A stretch of 64,000 nt of DNA from DATKPE01 sp035524335 (lineage in GTDB: Bacteria; Bacteroidota; Ignavibacteria; UBA10030; SZUA-254): positions 11,629-75,628 of the forward strand of contig DATKPE010000041.1 in the NCBI GenBank assembly GCA_035524335.1, written 5' to 3'. The notes under the pieces are model-generated. The model had not been told where the DNA came from. It searched no databases and was given only the letters and a program-made list of their open reading frames with translations. The first letter of the stretch is position 1. Each line of letters opens with the position of its first letter. The position numbers were made by a program, and so were the translations under genes. Of the stretch, positions 7,852-16,626 are shown one piece after another.

Positions 7852-7932
7852 ATGAACACTCTCAATAATCGCTCCGCCTCATTTTATTGGTGGTATCGCC
7901 CCCTGACTTCCGGTGGAATCCCCGAGGCGTAG
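7852..7932 (+). CDS. trpL: trp operon leader peptide (tandem Trp codons)
   Basis: A 26-codon frame, MNTLNNRSASFYWWYRPL and eight more residues, ends at TAG 7930-7932. It has two consecutive Trp codons (TGG TGG, 7888-7893) midway and lies 23 bases before a strong terminator hairpin. This is the arrangement of a transcription-attenuation leader: ribosome stalling at the Trp pair when charged tRNA-Trp is scarce would alter RNA folding. By hand, CGCCTC (7875-7880) can pair with GAGGCG (7924-7929), a possible 1:2 stem. GGTGGAATCC (7912-7921) can pair with GGATCCGCC (7967-7975) with one bulge and one wobble, a possible antiterminator. An in-frame ATG at 7831 is an alternative start. No clear ribosome site is visible for 7852. 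Confidence 0.8.
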   Translation: MNTLNNRSASFYWWYRPLTSGGIPEA

Positions 7933-7954
7933 AGCAGAGTAATTCATGATTTTG

Positions 7955-7994
7955 AAAAGCCCCCGTGGATCCGCCACGGGGGCTTTTTATTTTA
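7955..7994 (+). terminator. trp attenuator (intrinsic terminator)
   Basis: GCCCCCGTGG (7959-7968) and CCACGGGGGC (7974-7983) form a perfect 10-bp stem with an ATCCG loop, flanked by AAAA and followed by TTTTTATTTTA. It lies between the leader peptide and trpE, so it is an attenuator rather than an end-of-operon terminator. Confidence 0.92.
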
Positions 7995-8029
7995 TCCCGT
8001 CACATGAACAACGAACGGTCAATATCACC

Positions 8030-9484
8030 ATGAGACAGAGCGAACTCCGGCAATCAGACAATGTGTTCGAGGTCATTCCGGTTTCCACGGATATGATCGC
8101 CGACACCCTCACTCCGGTGTCGGCGTATCTCCGGCTCCGGGGATCGGGATCCCATTCCTTCCTTTTTGAAAGCGTCGAAGGAACGGAACGGCTGGCGCGG
8201 TACTCGATCATCGGAACGTCGCCCGCCGTCGCACTGAGATGCCGCAGAAATGTCACGACGGTAACATCTGAAGGCGGGCACGGGACAACTGGCGGAAACT
8301 TTTTCGACACACTGCGCCGCGAGCTCGCGAGATATCGCTGTGCGGAAGCGGACGGATCGCTCCCTTTCGTCTGCGGTTTTGTCGGCTATATCGGTTACGA
8401 CATGATCCATCAGATCGAAAAGGTGCGGGGAGCTTCCGATGAGCTTCCCCGTGGTGACGTTGCGCATCTCGAGTTGTTCACCAGTCTCATCATTTTCGAC
8501 CATGCCAGGCATCGTATTCTGCTCACGGCAAACGCGATCGTGAAAACCGGAGCGGAGCGCGAGGCCGCCTGTGCCGGGGCCCGGAAGGAGCTCGAGCGCC
8601 TCAGGGCACGGCTCGAAGGCCCCCTCCCGGAGGTTGAGCCATTCCGCCCCTCAGGGATAACGGCGGCGTGGAACAGGACGGAATTCTGCGAGGCGGTCCG
8701 GCGTGCACAGCGATACATCTACGAGGGAGATATCTTCCAGGCCGTGCTGTCGCAGAGTTTTACGGCAGGTTTTACGGGCGACCCGTTTGCCGCGTTCCGG
8801 GCGCTCCGCATCATCAACCCTTCGCCGTACCTCTACTACATTGATTTCGGCGACGAAACCGTGATCGGATCGTCTCCCGAGGTGCTTGTCCGGAACAACG
8901 GAGGGCGGTGCGAGGTCTACCCGATCGCCGGTACGCGGCGGCGGGGGAACACCGAGGAAGAAGACCGGCATCTGGAGGCAGAACTGCTGACGGACGAGAA
9001 GGAACGGGCCGAACACATCATGCTGGTCGACCTCGGCCGGAACGATCTTGGCCGCGTCTGCGTGCCGGGCAGTGTCAGGGTGGACGAATCGATGAGCGTC
9101 GTGCGGTATTCCCACGTCATGCATATGGCATCCCGGGTGTGCGGTCAACTGGCCCCCGAACGGGATTGCGTCGATCTCTTCCGGGCGGTATTCCCCGCCG
9201 GGACGGTTTCGGGTGCGCCGAAAATACGCGCAATGGAAATCATCGCGGAGCTCGAACGGGAGCCCAGGGGACTTTATGCGGGGGGCGTCGGGTATTTCGA
9301 CTGTGCCGGCAACATGGACATGTGCATCGCCATCCGAACCATGGTGACGAGCGGCAACAGGCTCAGTTTCCGGGCGGGCGCCGGCATCGTCGCCGACTCG
9401 GATCCGGACGCCGAATATCGGGAGACAATCAGCAAATCGCGCGCGCTGACCGAGGCATTACAACTGGCAGAAAGGATCGTCTGA
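8030..9484 (+). CDS. trpE: Anthranilate synthase component I
   Basis: 484-residue chorismate-binding enzyme that with TrpG makes anthranilate. The N-terminal region holds the FLFES motif (Ser48), equivalent to the LLES element of the Trp feedback site. The C-terminal catalytic part has NPSPYLYYIDFG, the IAGTRRRG element, DLGRNDLGRVC, and FPAGTVSGAPKIRAMEII. The start is taken as ATG 8030 because an earlier in-frame ATG (7946) precedes the attenuator hairpin; no strong ribosome site is seen. It is the first structural gene of the operon, and its stop overlaps the trpG start by one base (TGATG). Confidence 0.96.
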   Translation: MRQSELRQSDNVFEVIPVSTDMIADTLTPVSAYLRLRGSGSHSFLFESVEGTERLARYSIIGTSPAVALRCRRNVTTVTSEGGHGTTGGNFFDTLRRELARYRCAEADGSLPFVCGFVGYIGYDMIHQIEKVRGASDELPRGDVAHLELFTSLIIFDHARHRILLTANAIVKTGAEREAACAGARKELERLRARLEGPLPEVEPFRPSGITAAWNRTEFCEAVRRAQRYIYEGDIFQAVLSQSFTAGFTGDPFAAFRALRIINPSPYLYYIDFGDETVIGSSPEVLVRNNGGRCEVYPIAGTRRRGNTEEEDRHLEAELLTDEKERAEHIMLVDLGRNDLGRVCVPGSVRVDESMSVVRYSHVMHMASRVCGQLAPERDCVDLFRAVFPAGTVSGAPKIRAMEIIAELEREPRGLYAGGVGYFDCAGNMDMCIAIRTMVTSGNRLSFRAGAGIVADSDPDAEYRETISKSRALTEALQLAERIV

Positions 9485-10059
9485 TGATCGCGCTTATCGA
9501 CAATTACGATTCCTTCACTTATAATCTCGTCCAGATCGTCGCCGCCCGGAAAGAGGTGCGCGTCATCCGGAACGATGCGATGACGGTCGGCGAGATCGCC
9601 GCTCTCGGCGCAGAAGGGATCATCCTCTCCCCGGGGCCGGGCCGGCCCGAAGATGCGGGTGTCTGCGTCCCGCTGATCAGGGAGCTGGGCGCCACGACGC
9701 CGATCCTCGGGGTCTGTCTCGGTCATCAGGCGATCGGTTATGCCTACGGCGGCCGCATCATCCACGCTCCGACGCTCATGCACGGAAAAGTCTCGTCAAT
9801 CCATCACGGAGGAACCGGAACATACGCCGGGCTTTCCAATCCGTTTACCGCAACGCGATACCATTCACTCATTGTCGACGGAGAAAGTCTTCCCGAGGAG
9901 CTTCAGATAACGTCTGCAACCGCCGACCGGATCATTATGGGACTTCGCCACCGGGTATTCCCGGTCGAGGGGATCCAATTCCATCCCGAATCGGTTCTGA
10001 CGACCGAGGGGCCTGCGCTTCTGAACAATTGGCTTGAAAGGAGGACCACGCCGTCATGA
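9484..10059 (+). CDS. trpG: Anthranilate synthase component II (glutamine amidotransferase)
   Basis: 191-residue class I glutamine amidotransferase giving ammonia to TrpE. The triad is visible as C78 in GVCLGHQAIG, H167 and E169 in QFHPES. The MIALIDNYDSFTYNLVQ start and LSPGPGRPEDAG are typical. It could also serve as PabA for folate synthesis, as in many bacteria with one copy. ATG 9484 overlaps the trpE stop. Confidence 0.96.
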   Translation: MIALIDNYDSFTYNLVQIVAARKEVRVIRNDAMTVGEIAALGAEGIILSPGPGRPEDAGVCVPLIRELGATTPILGVCLGHQAIGYAYGGRIIHAPTLMHGKVSSIHHGGTGTYAGLSNPFTATRYHSLIVDGESLPEELQITSATADRIIMGLRHRVFPVEGIQFHPESVLTTEGPALLNNWLERRTTPS

Positions 10060-11066
10060 AGGAGGTTATTCGGAAAATCAGCGAGGGTGAACATCTGACA
10101 CGGGAAGAAGCCGCCGGGGCGATGCGGGAAATCATGGAAGGATCGATTCCGGACGCCCAGATCGCCGGATTCCTGATGGGAATGCGAATGAAGGGGGAAC
10201 AGCCGGAGGAACTCGCCGGGTTCGTGGAGACGATGCGCGAGAAGGCGGTCCGCATCCGCGTCGACGATCCCGATGCGATCGATCTGTGCGGAACCGGCGG
10301 GGACGGTACGAACACCGTCAACATATCGACCACCGTCGCATTTGTCGTGGCCGGTGCCGGGGTAACGGTGGCAAAACACGGCAACCGATCGGTCTCGAGC
10401 GCCAGCGGGAGCGCCGATCTGCTCCAGGCGCTGGGAGCGACGCTTGATGTCGACCCCGCGGTGACGGAACGGTCAATCAATTCGATCGGCGTGGGGTTCA
10501 TGTTCGCTCCTCTCTACCATCCGGCGATGAAGCATGCCGCGGCCGCCCGGAATCAGCTCGGCATCAAGACCTGTTTCAACATGCTGGGACCTCTGACAAA
10601 CCCGGCCGGCGTGACGCGGCAGATCGTCGGGGCGTTCAGCCGGGACGCGGCGGCGACGATCGCCGGAGTATTTTCCCTCCTGCCGCACACACACGTCGTG
10701 ATCTCCTCCTCACAGGACGGGATGGATGAGATATCGCTCGGCGCCAGCACGGACGTCTTCGAGAAGGTTTCCGGCCGGCCGCTCCGCAGTTTTGTCCTCT
10801 CGCCCGGGGATTTCCCTCTTCCCCAGGTGGAGGTAGCCTCGCTCGCCGGATCGAGCCCGGCCGGTAACGCGCGGAAGACGATGGACGTGCTGTCGGGCGA
10901 ACCGGGACCCTTTCGGGATGTGGTTCTGGCCAACGCAGCCTATGCCCTGATCGTGGCCGGCAAGGCATCCTGCCTCGAAGAGGGGGTTGCGTGCGCGGGC
11001 GAATCGATCGATTCAGGGCGGGCGCTCGCAACACTCAACAGATTCATCGGCATGACACGGCAATGA
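10056..11066 (+). CDS. trpD: Anthranilate phosphoribosyltransferase
   Basis: 336-residue enzyme transferring phosphoribose from PRPP to anthranilate. The PRPP/metal motifs are clear: DLCGTGGDGTNTVNIST and AKHGNRSVSSASGSADLL, with the later DEISLG acidic site. The ATG overlaps the trpG stop as ATGA, and a GAAAGGAGG ribosome site lies about 15 bases upstream inside trpG. Confidence 0.96.
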   Translation: MKEVIRKISEGEHLTREEAAGAMREIMEGSIPDAQIAGFLMGMRMKGEQPEELAGFVETMREKAVRIRVDDPDAIDLCGTGGDGTNTVNISTTVAFVVAGAGVTVAKHGNRSVSSASGSADLLQALGATLDVDPAVTERSINSIGVGFMFAPLYHPAMKHAAAARNQLGIKTCFNMLGPLTNPAGVTRQIVGAFSRDAAATIAGVFSLLPHTHVVISSSQDGMDEISLGASTDVFEKVSGRPLRSFVLSPGDFPLPQVEVASLAGSSPAGNARKTMDVLSGEPGPFRDVVLANAAYALIVAGKASCLEEGVACAGESIDSGRALATLNRFIGMTRQ

Positions 11067-11863
11067 ATATCCTGAACGAGATCATCGGATCCAAAAGAAC
11101 GGAAGTAGCGAAACGGAAACGCCTTCGTCCGGCGTCGACGTTCGGTGATTCTCCATGGTTCAGCCGGCGGTCTGCTTCACTGCATGACGCGCTGAACCGC
11201 CAGGGCCGGTTCCCGGTGATCGCGGAGGTCAAACGGGGTTCCCCGAGCGCCGGGCTATTCAGACCGGATGCCTCGGCCGCGCGGACTGCGGAGGGGTACG
11301 CCGCCGGGGGGGCGGCAGCGATCTCGGTTCTCACCGATGAGCGGTATTTTCACGGATCGCTCGGGGATCTGACGGACGTCCGCGCCGCAGTCACCCTTCC
11401 GGTCCTCCGGAAGGATTTCATCATCGATCCGTATCAGATCGGCGAAGCAAAGGCGGCGGGCGCGGATGCCGTTCTGCTGATTGCGGATGCCGCGGGAGCG
11501 GTGCTTCTGAGGGAACTGCAGGCCGCCGCGGACGAAGCGGGGCTCGAGACGCTCGTCGAGTTGTATGAAAGCAAAGAAATTGATACTATTGAGACGAGCC
11601 GGATGAAGGTCATCGGCATCAACAACCGCGATTTAAGGTCATTTTCGGTGGATATCCGGCATTCCATTGAACTCGCGGCACTTCTTCCGGACGGTGTCCT
11701 GATCGTCAGCGAAAGCGGCATCAGCACCGCTGACCATCTTCGGGAACTGCGTAAGCACGGAATCGATGCGGCGCTGATCGGCGAGCACTTTATGCGATCG
11801 GAGAATCCGGGGAAATCACTCGCCCGACTACTGAAGGATTATGAAACGCCGGGTGCGGGTTAA
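11063..11863 (+). CDS. trpC: Indole-3-glycerol phosphate synthase
   Basis: 266-residue TIM-barrel enzyme for ring closure of CdRP to indole-glycerol phosphate. Signature segments are VIAEVKRGSPSAG (catalytic Glu and Lys), VLRKDFIIDPYQI, IGINNRDLRSF and IVSESGIS. ATG 11063 overlaps the trpD stop as ATGA; the frame is open upstream but only inside trpD. It is a separate protein, not the TrpC-TrpF fusion of enteric bacteria. Confidence 0.96.
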   Translation: MNILNEIIGSKRTEVAKRKRLRPASTFGDSPWFSRRSASLHDALNRQGRFPVIAEVKRGSPSAGLFRPDASAARTAEGYAAGGAAAISVLTDERYFHGSLGDLTDVRAAVTLPVLRKDFIIDPYQIGEAKAAGADAVLLIADAAGAVLLRELQAAADEAGLETLVELYESKEIDTIETSRMKVIGINNRDLRSFSVDIRHSIELAALLPDGVLIVSESGISTADHLRELRKHGIDAALIGEHFMRSENPGKSLARLLKDYETPGAG

Positions 11864-12479
11864 AATCTGCGGCATCACGAACGGGCCGGATGCGGACGCC
11901 GCCGTCGGATTCGGCGCGGACGCCCTCGGATTCATATTTTACCCGGGAAGTCCCCGCTGTGTAACGGTCGGGAGTGCCCGGGAGATCATCGGATCGGTTC
12001 GGGCTCCGGTACTCCTGGTCGGGGTGTTCGTGAACCAGCCGCATGCATTCATCGCCGAAACGATGCGACAGTGCGGCCTGCACGCCATACAGCTGAGCGG
12101 GGATGAACTGCCCGAAGAGTGTCTCGGATTCGACCGGCCTGTGATCAAGGCCATCAGGCCGAGGAACACCGCGGAAGCAGAGGCCATTTCGCGGTATCGG
12201 ATCAGCGCGGTTCTTGTGGATGGTTATCGGACCGGAGAGTACGGAGGAACCGGCGTGACGGCCGATCCGGCATCAGCCAGAACCGCAGGCCGGCACTTTC
12301 CGCTGATTCTGTCGGGCGGACTCGGGCCCGCAAATGTGGCCGAAGCGGTCCGCTCCACGGAGCCGTTTGCTGTGGACGTCAACAGCGGCGTCGAGATGGA
12401 ACCCGGAAAGAAGGATCATGGAAAACTTCAGGAGCTGTTTGCAGTTTTGAACACACAATCCGGAAACGGAAGGGTTTGA
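11841..12479 (+). CDS. trpF: Phosphoribosylanthranilate isomerase
   Basis: 212-residue TIM-barrel isomerase converting PRA to CdRP. The VKICGIT start carries the catalytic Cys, VLVDGYRTGEYGGTG carries the catalytic Asp, and LILSGGL and AVDVNSGVE are phosphate-site elements. It overlaps the trpC end by 23 bases, an unusually long overlap in this operon. Confidence 0.95.
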   Translation: MKRRVRVKICGITNGPDADAAVGFGADALGFIFYPGSPRCVTVGSAREIIGSVRAPVLLVGVFVNQPHAFIAETMRQCGLHAIQLSGDELPEECLGFDRPVIKAIRPRNTAEAEAISRYRISAVLVDGYRTGEYGGTGVTADPASARTAGRHFPLILSGGLGPANVAEAVRSTEPFAVDVNSGVEMEPGKKDHGKLQELFAVLNTQSGNGRV

Positions 12480-12482
12480 CAT

Positions 12483-13523
12483 ATGCTCATCATCATGAAA
12501 CTGGATGCACCCCGCGGGGATGTGGAACGGGTGAAGGAGAAAATCAGGACTCTCGGCTATCTGCCGCACGAGATCCCGGGGGCCCAGCGGCTCGCGATCG
12601 GCGTAACCGGCAACAAGAGCAGACCGGATGCGGAGCAGTTTCTCAACCTGCCGAGCGTTCTCGAAGCGATTCCGATCACCAAGCCGTTCAAACTGGTCAG
12701 CCGGGATGTCAAACAGGAGAATACCGTGGTCAGAGTCGGCGAGGAGGCCGTCGGTTCCCGCGAGCTGACGCTCATCGCCGGGCCCTGTTCGGTCGAGAGC
12801 CGGGAGCAGATCATTGAGATCGCGTTTGCCCTGAAGGAAATGGGGATCCGGTTCCTGCGCGGCGGCGCCTACAAACCCCGCACCTCGCCCTATTCGTTTC
12901 AGGGATACAAAACCGATGCGCTCCAGTATCTGAAGGATGCGCGGGATGCCACCGGACTGAAAATTGTCACCGAGGTCAAGGATACCGGAACGCTTCCGCT
13001 TGTCGCAGAGACCGCCGACATTCTGCAGGTGGGGGCGAGGAATATGCAGAATTATTCCCTCCTCGAGGCACTCGGCTCGATACGGAAACCGGTGCTTCTG
13101 AAGCGCGGTCTCTCGGCAACCATCGAGGAACTGCTGATGGCTGCCGAATACATCCTTCACGGAGGGAATTATAACGTCATCCTCTGCGAAAGGGGGATCC
13201 GGACATTTGAGACCGCCACGCGAAATACGCTTGACCTCAATGCCATTCCCGTCATCAAGCGGCTCTCGCATCTTCCGGTCATCGTCGATCCGAGCCATGG
13301 AGTCGGGATCTGGGATGCCGTGAGTTCGATGTCACTGGCGGCTGTCGCCGCCGGAGCCGACGGGCTCATGGTGGAAGTCCACGAGGAACCCTCCCAGGCG
13401 CTCTCCGACGGATACCAGTCGCTCAAACCTGAGAAATTCAGGCTCCTGCTCGAAAAGCTCGTCAAGCTCGCTCCGATCGTCGATCGGGTCATCACCACAT
13501 CCAGGATTGCGACCGAGGCGTGA
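12483..13523 (+). CDS. aroF: 3-deoxy-7-phosphoheptulonate (DAHP) synthase, type I-beta with N-terminal regulatory domain
   Basis: 346 residues. The first about 75 form the ferredoxin-like/ACT-type domain seen in Thermotoga-like DAHP synthases, where it mediates Tyr/Phe feedback. The rest is the KDO8P/DAHP synthase barrel: IAGPCSVESREQ, FLRGGAYKPRTSPYSFQG, IVTEVKDTG, LQVGARNMQN, LLKRGLSATIEE, CERGIRTF, VIVDPSHGVG. The reaction is PEP plus erythrose-4-phosphate to DAHP, the entry to the shikimate pathway. It sits in the middle of the trp genes, so first and last steps are co-transcribed. Confidence 0.94.
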   Translation: MLIIMKLDAPRGDVERVKEKIRTLGYLPHEIPGAQRLAIGVTGNKSRPDAEQFLNLPSVLEAIPITKPFKLVSRDVKQENTVVRVGEEAVGSRELTLIAGPCSVESREQIIEIAFALKEMGIRFLRGGAYKPRTSPYSFQGYKTDALQYLKDARDATGLKIVTEVKDTGTLPLVAETADILQVGARNMQNYSLLEALGSIRKPVLLKRGLSATIEELLMAAEYILHGGNYNVILCERGIRTFETATRNTLDLNAIPVIKRLSHLPVIVDPSHGVGIWDAVSSMSLAAVAAGADGLMVEVHEEPSQALSDGYQSLKPEKFRLLLEKLVKLAPIVDRVITTSRIATEA

Positions 13524-13524
13524 G

Positions 13525-14736
13525 ATGACGCGATCTTCGGGCGAAAACGGGGCTCAGCCGGGCCACTTCGCTGAGTTCGGGGGACGGTTCGTTCCGGAAA
13601 CTCTGATGTATGCCCTGACGCAACTTGAAGAAGCCTACCAAAACATCAAAGATTCCAGCGAGTTCCGGAATTCATACCATGCGCTTCTTAAGGATTATGT
13701 CGGCAGGCCAACCCCCCTCTATCACGCCGGGCGTCTCACGGAACGGTACGGACGGGGAAAAATTTATCTGAAACGGGAAGATCTCTGCCATACGGGGGCG
13801 CACAAGATCAACAACACCGTCGGTCAGATTCTCCTCGCATCGCATCTGCAGAAGAAGAGAGTCATCGCCGAAACCGGCGCAGGCCAGCACGGGGTGGCCA
13901 CGGCAACCGTTGCGGCGCTCTTCGGCATGGCCTGCACAGTCTATATGGGAACGGAAGACATGGCCCGGCAGGAGATCAACGTCACCAGGATGTCCCTCCT
14001 TGGAGCGGAAGTACGGCCGGTGGCCTCGGGATCCCGGACCCTGAAGGATGCCACAAATGAGGCGCTCCGCGACTGGGTGACCAATGTCCGCGACACCTAC
14101 TATGTTATCGGATCGGTCGTCGGACCGCACCCGTATCCGACCATCGTCCGGGATTTTCAGTCGGTCATCGGGCGGGAGACGAGGCGCCAGATGCTCGAAG
14201 CGGAAGGACGGTTGCCGACGCACCTCGTTGCGTGCGTCGGAGGCGGGAGTAATGCGATCGGGCTGTTCCATGAATTTCTGGAAGACCGGAGTATCGCGAA
14301 AATCGGAGTCGAAGCCGCGGGCGAGGGGATCCGGAGCGGCCGGCACGCCGCCACACTCACCGCCGGAAGGCCGGGAATTCTTCACGGGTGTTACAGTTAC
14401 CTTCTGCAGGATCCGGACGGACAGGTGCTCCCTGCCCATTCCATCTCGGCGGGCCTCGATTATCCGGGCGTCGGTCCGGAGCACAGTTACCTGAAGGACA
14501 CCGGGGCTGTTTCATACGTTTCCGTGACCGACACGGCCGCGCTCTCTGCGGTCACCGCACTCCTGAGGTCCGAGGGCATTCTCCCCGCGCTTGAGTCGGC
14601 CCACGCCATCGCCTATCTCGATACGCTGATGCCGTCGACCCGCCCCGGAGATCTCGTCGTTGTCAATCTCTCCGGACGGGGAGAAAAGGATCTGCCCGCC
14701 ATCACGCGCGCGGCACGGGAAGGATCCGTTTCCTGA
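13525..14736 (+). CDS. trpB: Tryptophan synthase beta chain
   Basis: 403-residue PLP enzyme joining indole to serine. K94 in HTGAHKINN is the Schiff-base Lys, AETGAGQHG carries the catalytic Glu, and CVGGGSNAIG binds the PLP phosphate. FGGRFVPETLM at the N-terminus is typical of TrpB1, the partner of TrpA. ATG 13525 is preferred over an upstream in-frame TTG (13507) because it starts two bases after the aroF stop. Confidence 0.96.
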   Translation: MTRSSGENGAQPGHFAEFGGRFVPETLMYALTQLEEAYQNIKDSSEFRNSYHALLKDYVGRPTPLYHAGRLTERYGRGKIYLKREDLCHTGAHKINNTVGQILLASHLQKKRVIAETGAGQHGVATATVAALFGMACTVYMGTEDMARQEINVTRMSLLGAEVRPVASGSRTLKDATNEALRDWVTNVRDTYYVIGSVVGPHPYPTIVRDFQSVIGRETRRQMLEAEGRLPTHLVACVGGGSNAIGLFHEFLEDRSIAKIGVEAAGEGIRSGRHAATLTAGRPGILHGCYSYLLQDPDGQVLPAHSISAGLDYPGVGPEHSYLKDTGAVSYVSVTDTAALSAVTALLRSEGILPALESAHAIAYLDTLMPSTRPGDLVVVNLSGRGEKDLPAITRAAREGSVS

Positions 14737-14737
14737 G

Positions 14738-15544
14738 ATGCAGAACCGGATCGACGCCACATTCGCCCGTCGGAGGTCGGAAGGCGGGAAAACGCTCGCG
14801 GTGTTCCTGACCGCCGGATTCCCCTCCCCCGGCCTTTCGGGACCCCTCCTCGAGGCAATCGCGGCGGGCGGCGCCGACATTCTGGAGATCGGCATTCCCT
14901 TCTCCGATCCGATCGCCGACGGACCGACCATCCAGGAAAGTTCCGAAATCTCCCTGCGCCAGGGAACGACCCTGGAAAAGATATTCACGCTCGCAGAAGA
15001 CTTCCGCAGTCATTCAGAGATTCCGCTCGTCCTGATGGGATATGCGAATCCCATTTATTCCTACGGATGCGACCGGTTCCTGCTCCGTTGCGTCGAGACA
15101 GGCTGTGACGGAATCATCATCCCCGACCTGACGCTGGAGGAAGGGAAATCCTTCCGCGACCGGTCCGCCGACGCAGGCATTGCTTCCATTCTCCTCACCT
15201 CTCCGACAACGCCGGCATCCCGATGCCGTCAGATCGATGAAGCAAGCAGGGGGTTTCTCTACTGTGTCTCGGTCACGGGAGTCACCGGCGGCGGCAAAAA
15301 CCTTCCGCAGGACATTCTCGGGTACATCTCGGGGGTGAAATCACTCATCCGGCGCAACCCTCTCATGGTCGGTTTCGGCATCGCTTCGCCTGATGATGCG
15401 CGCCTCATCTCCGGGGTCAGCGACGGCGTCATCATCGGAAGTTCCCTCATCCGCACGATCAGGGATCACAGCGGACCAGAATTGATGCCGGCGGTCTCCG
15501 GATTCATCAGAAGTATGCGGGATGCGATCGATCGGACCTCATGA
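14738..15544 (+). CDS. trpA: Tryptophan synthase alpha chain
   Basis: 268-residue TIM barrel cleaving indole-glycerol phosphate to indole, channelled to TrpB. Catalytic E50 is in DILEIGIPFSDP and D61 in PIADGPTIQ. The gene starts one base after trpB (TGAG-ATG) and its stop overlaps aroB as ATGA. Confidence 0.95.
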   Translation: MQNRIDATFARRRSEGGKTLAVFLTAGFPSPGLSGPLLEAIAAGGADILEIGIPFSDPIADGPTIQESSEISLRQGTTLEKIFTLAEDFRSHSEIPLVLMGYANPIYSYGCDRFLLRCVETGCDGIIIPDLTLEEGKSFRDRSADAGIASILLTSPTTPASRCRQIDEASRGFLYCVSVTGVTGGGKNLPQDILGYISGVKSLIRRNPLMVGFGIASPDDARLISGVSDGVIIGSSLIRTIRDHSGPELMPAVSGFIRSMRDAIDRTS

Positions 15545-16626
15545 CGAGCCAGTTGACCATACGAACCTCCGAATCCCCGGACCGAAGTTACCCGATCCGC
15601 TTCCACAGCACATTCCGGTCCGCCGCCGCCGATCTTCTGAAAGCGACCCGCGGTCGCCCTCTTTTCATCATCACCGACCGGAACGTCCATTCGGTCTATC
15701 GGAATGAAATCCGGAACCGGATCCTCAGCGAACGGCCGGGATCGGGCATCTTCGTCGTTCCCGCCGGCGAGAAAACGAAAACACGGCGGTGGAAGGAGCG
15801 GATCGAAGACTGGCTCCTCGCTCAACGCGCGGGACGCGATGCGGTCGTTGTGGCATTCGGCGGAGGGATGGTGGGCGATCTTGCGGGATTCACCGCCGCG
15901 ACGCTCAACCGGGGAGTATCGTTCATTCAATTTCCGACCTCCCTCCTTGCGCAGGTCGACAGCAGTGTCGGCGCCAAAGTTGCGGTCGACCATCCGCTGG
16001 GGAAAAATCTGATCGGCCTGTTTTCCCGGCCCGCGGCGGTCTACATCGCAATCCCCCTGCTCTCGACGCTCCCCGAACCGGAATACCTGAACGGCCTCGC
16101 CGAGGTGATCAAGTATGGAGCGATCCTGGATCGCTCTCTCTTCCGGCTCCTTGAGAAATCGAGCGGGCCTCTCCTCCGGAGGAACCGGGACCTGCTGGCA
16201 ACCGTCGTCCGGCGCTGCTGCACGCTGAAGAAGACCGTCGTGGAAGCCGACGAAAGGGAACATGATTTCCGGCGGATCCTTAATTTCGGGCATACGATCG
16301 GCCACGCGGTCGAACTCCTCTCGGACTACTCCCTGCGCCATGGCGAGGCGGTAGCAATCGGCATGGCGGCCGAGGCGCGGATGTCGGTCCGCCTGGGCCT
16401 TCTCTCCCCCGGCGACGAGGAACGTCTTGTGACGCTCATAATGAAATACGGGCTCCCGGTATCGCTTCCCAGCCGGATGCACCCGCACCGGATCATCACA
16501 GCTACACTCAGAGACAAGAAATCCGCTGGGGAAAAAATCGCCTACACGCTTCTCCGCGCGATCGGAGAAGGCAGAACCGGCCATCTCATCGGTCCCGGCG
16601 AAGCAGAGCGGCTGATCAGTCCATGA
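15541..16626 (+). CDS. aroB: 3-dehydroquinate synthase
   Basis: 361-residue NAD- and metal-dependent enzyme making 3-dehydroquinate from DAHP. Visible are VVAFGGGMVGDLAGFTAA, QFPTSLLAQVDSSVGAKVAV, GLAEVIKYGAILD and the metal ligand segment RRILNFGHTIGHAVE. Overlaps at both ends are ATGA type. Confidence 0.95.
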   Translation: MTSQLTIRTSESPDRSYPIRFHSTFRSAAADLLKATRGRPLFIITDRNVHSVYRNEIRNRILSERPGSGIFVVPAGEKTKTRRWKERIEDWLLAQRAGRDAVVVAFGGGMVGDLAGFTAATLNRGVSFIQFPTSLLAQVDSSVGAKVAVDHPLGKNLIGLFSRPAAVYIAIPLLSTLPEPEYLNGLAEVIKYGAILDRSLFRLLEKSSGPLLRRNRDLLATVVRRCCTLKKTVVEADEREHDFRRILNFGHTIGHAVELLSDYSLRHGEAVAIGMAAEARMSVRLGLLSPGDEERLVTLIMKYGLPVSLPSRMHPHRIITATLRDKKSAGEKIAYTLLRAIGEGRTGHLIGPGEAERLISP

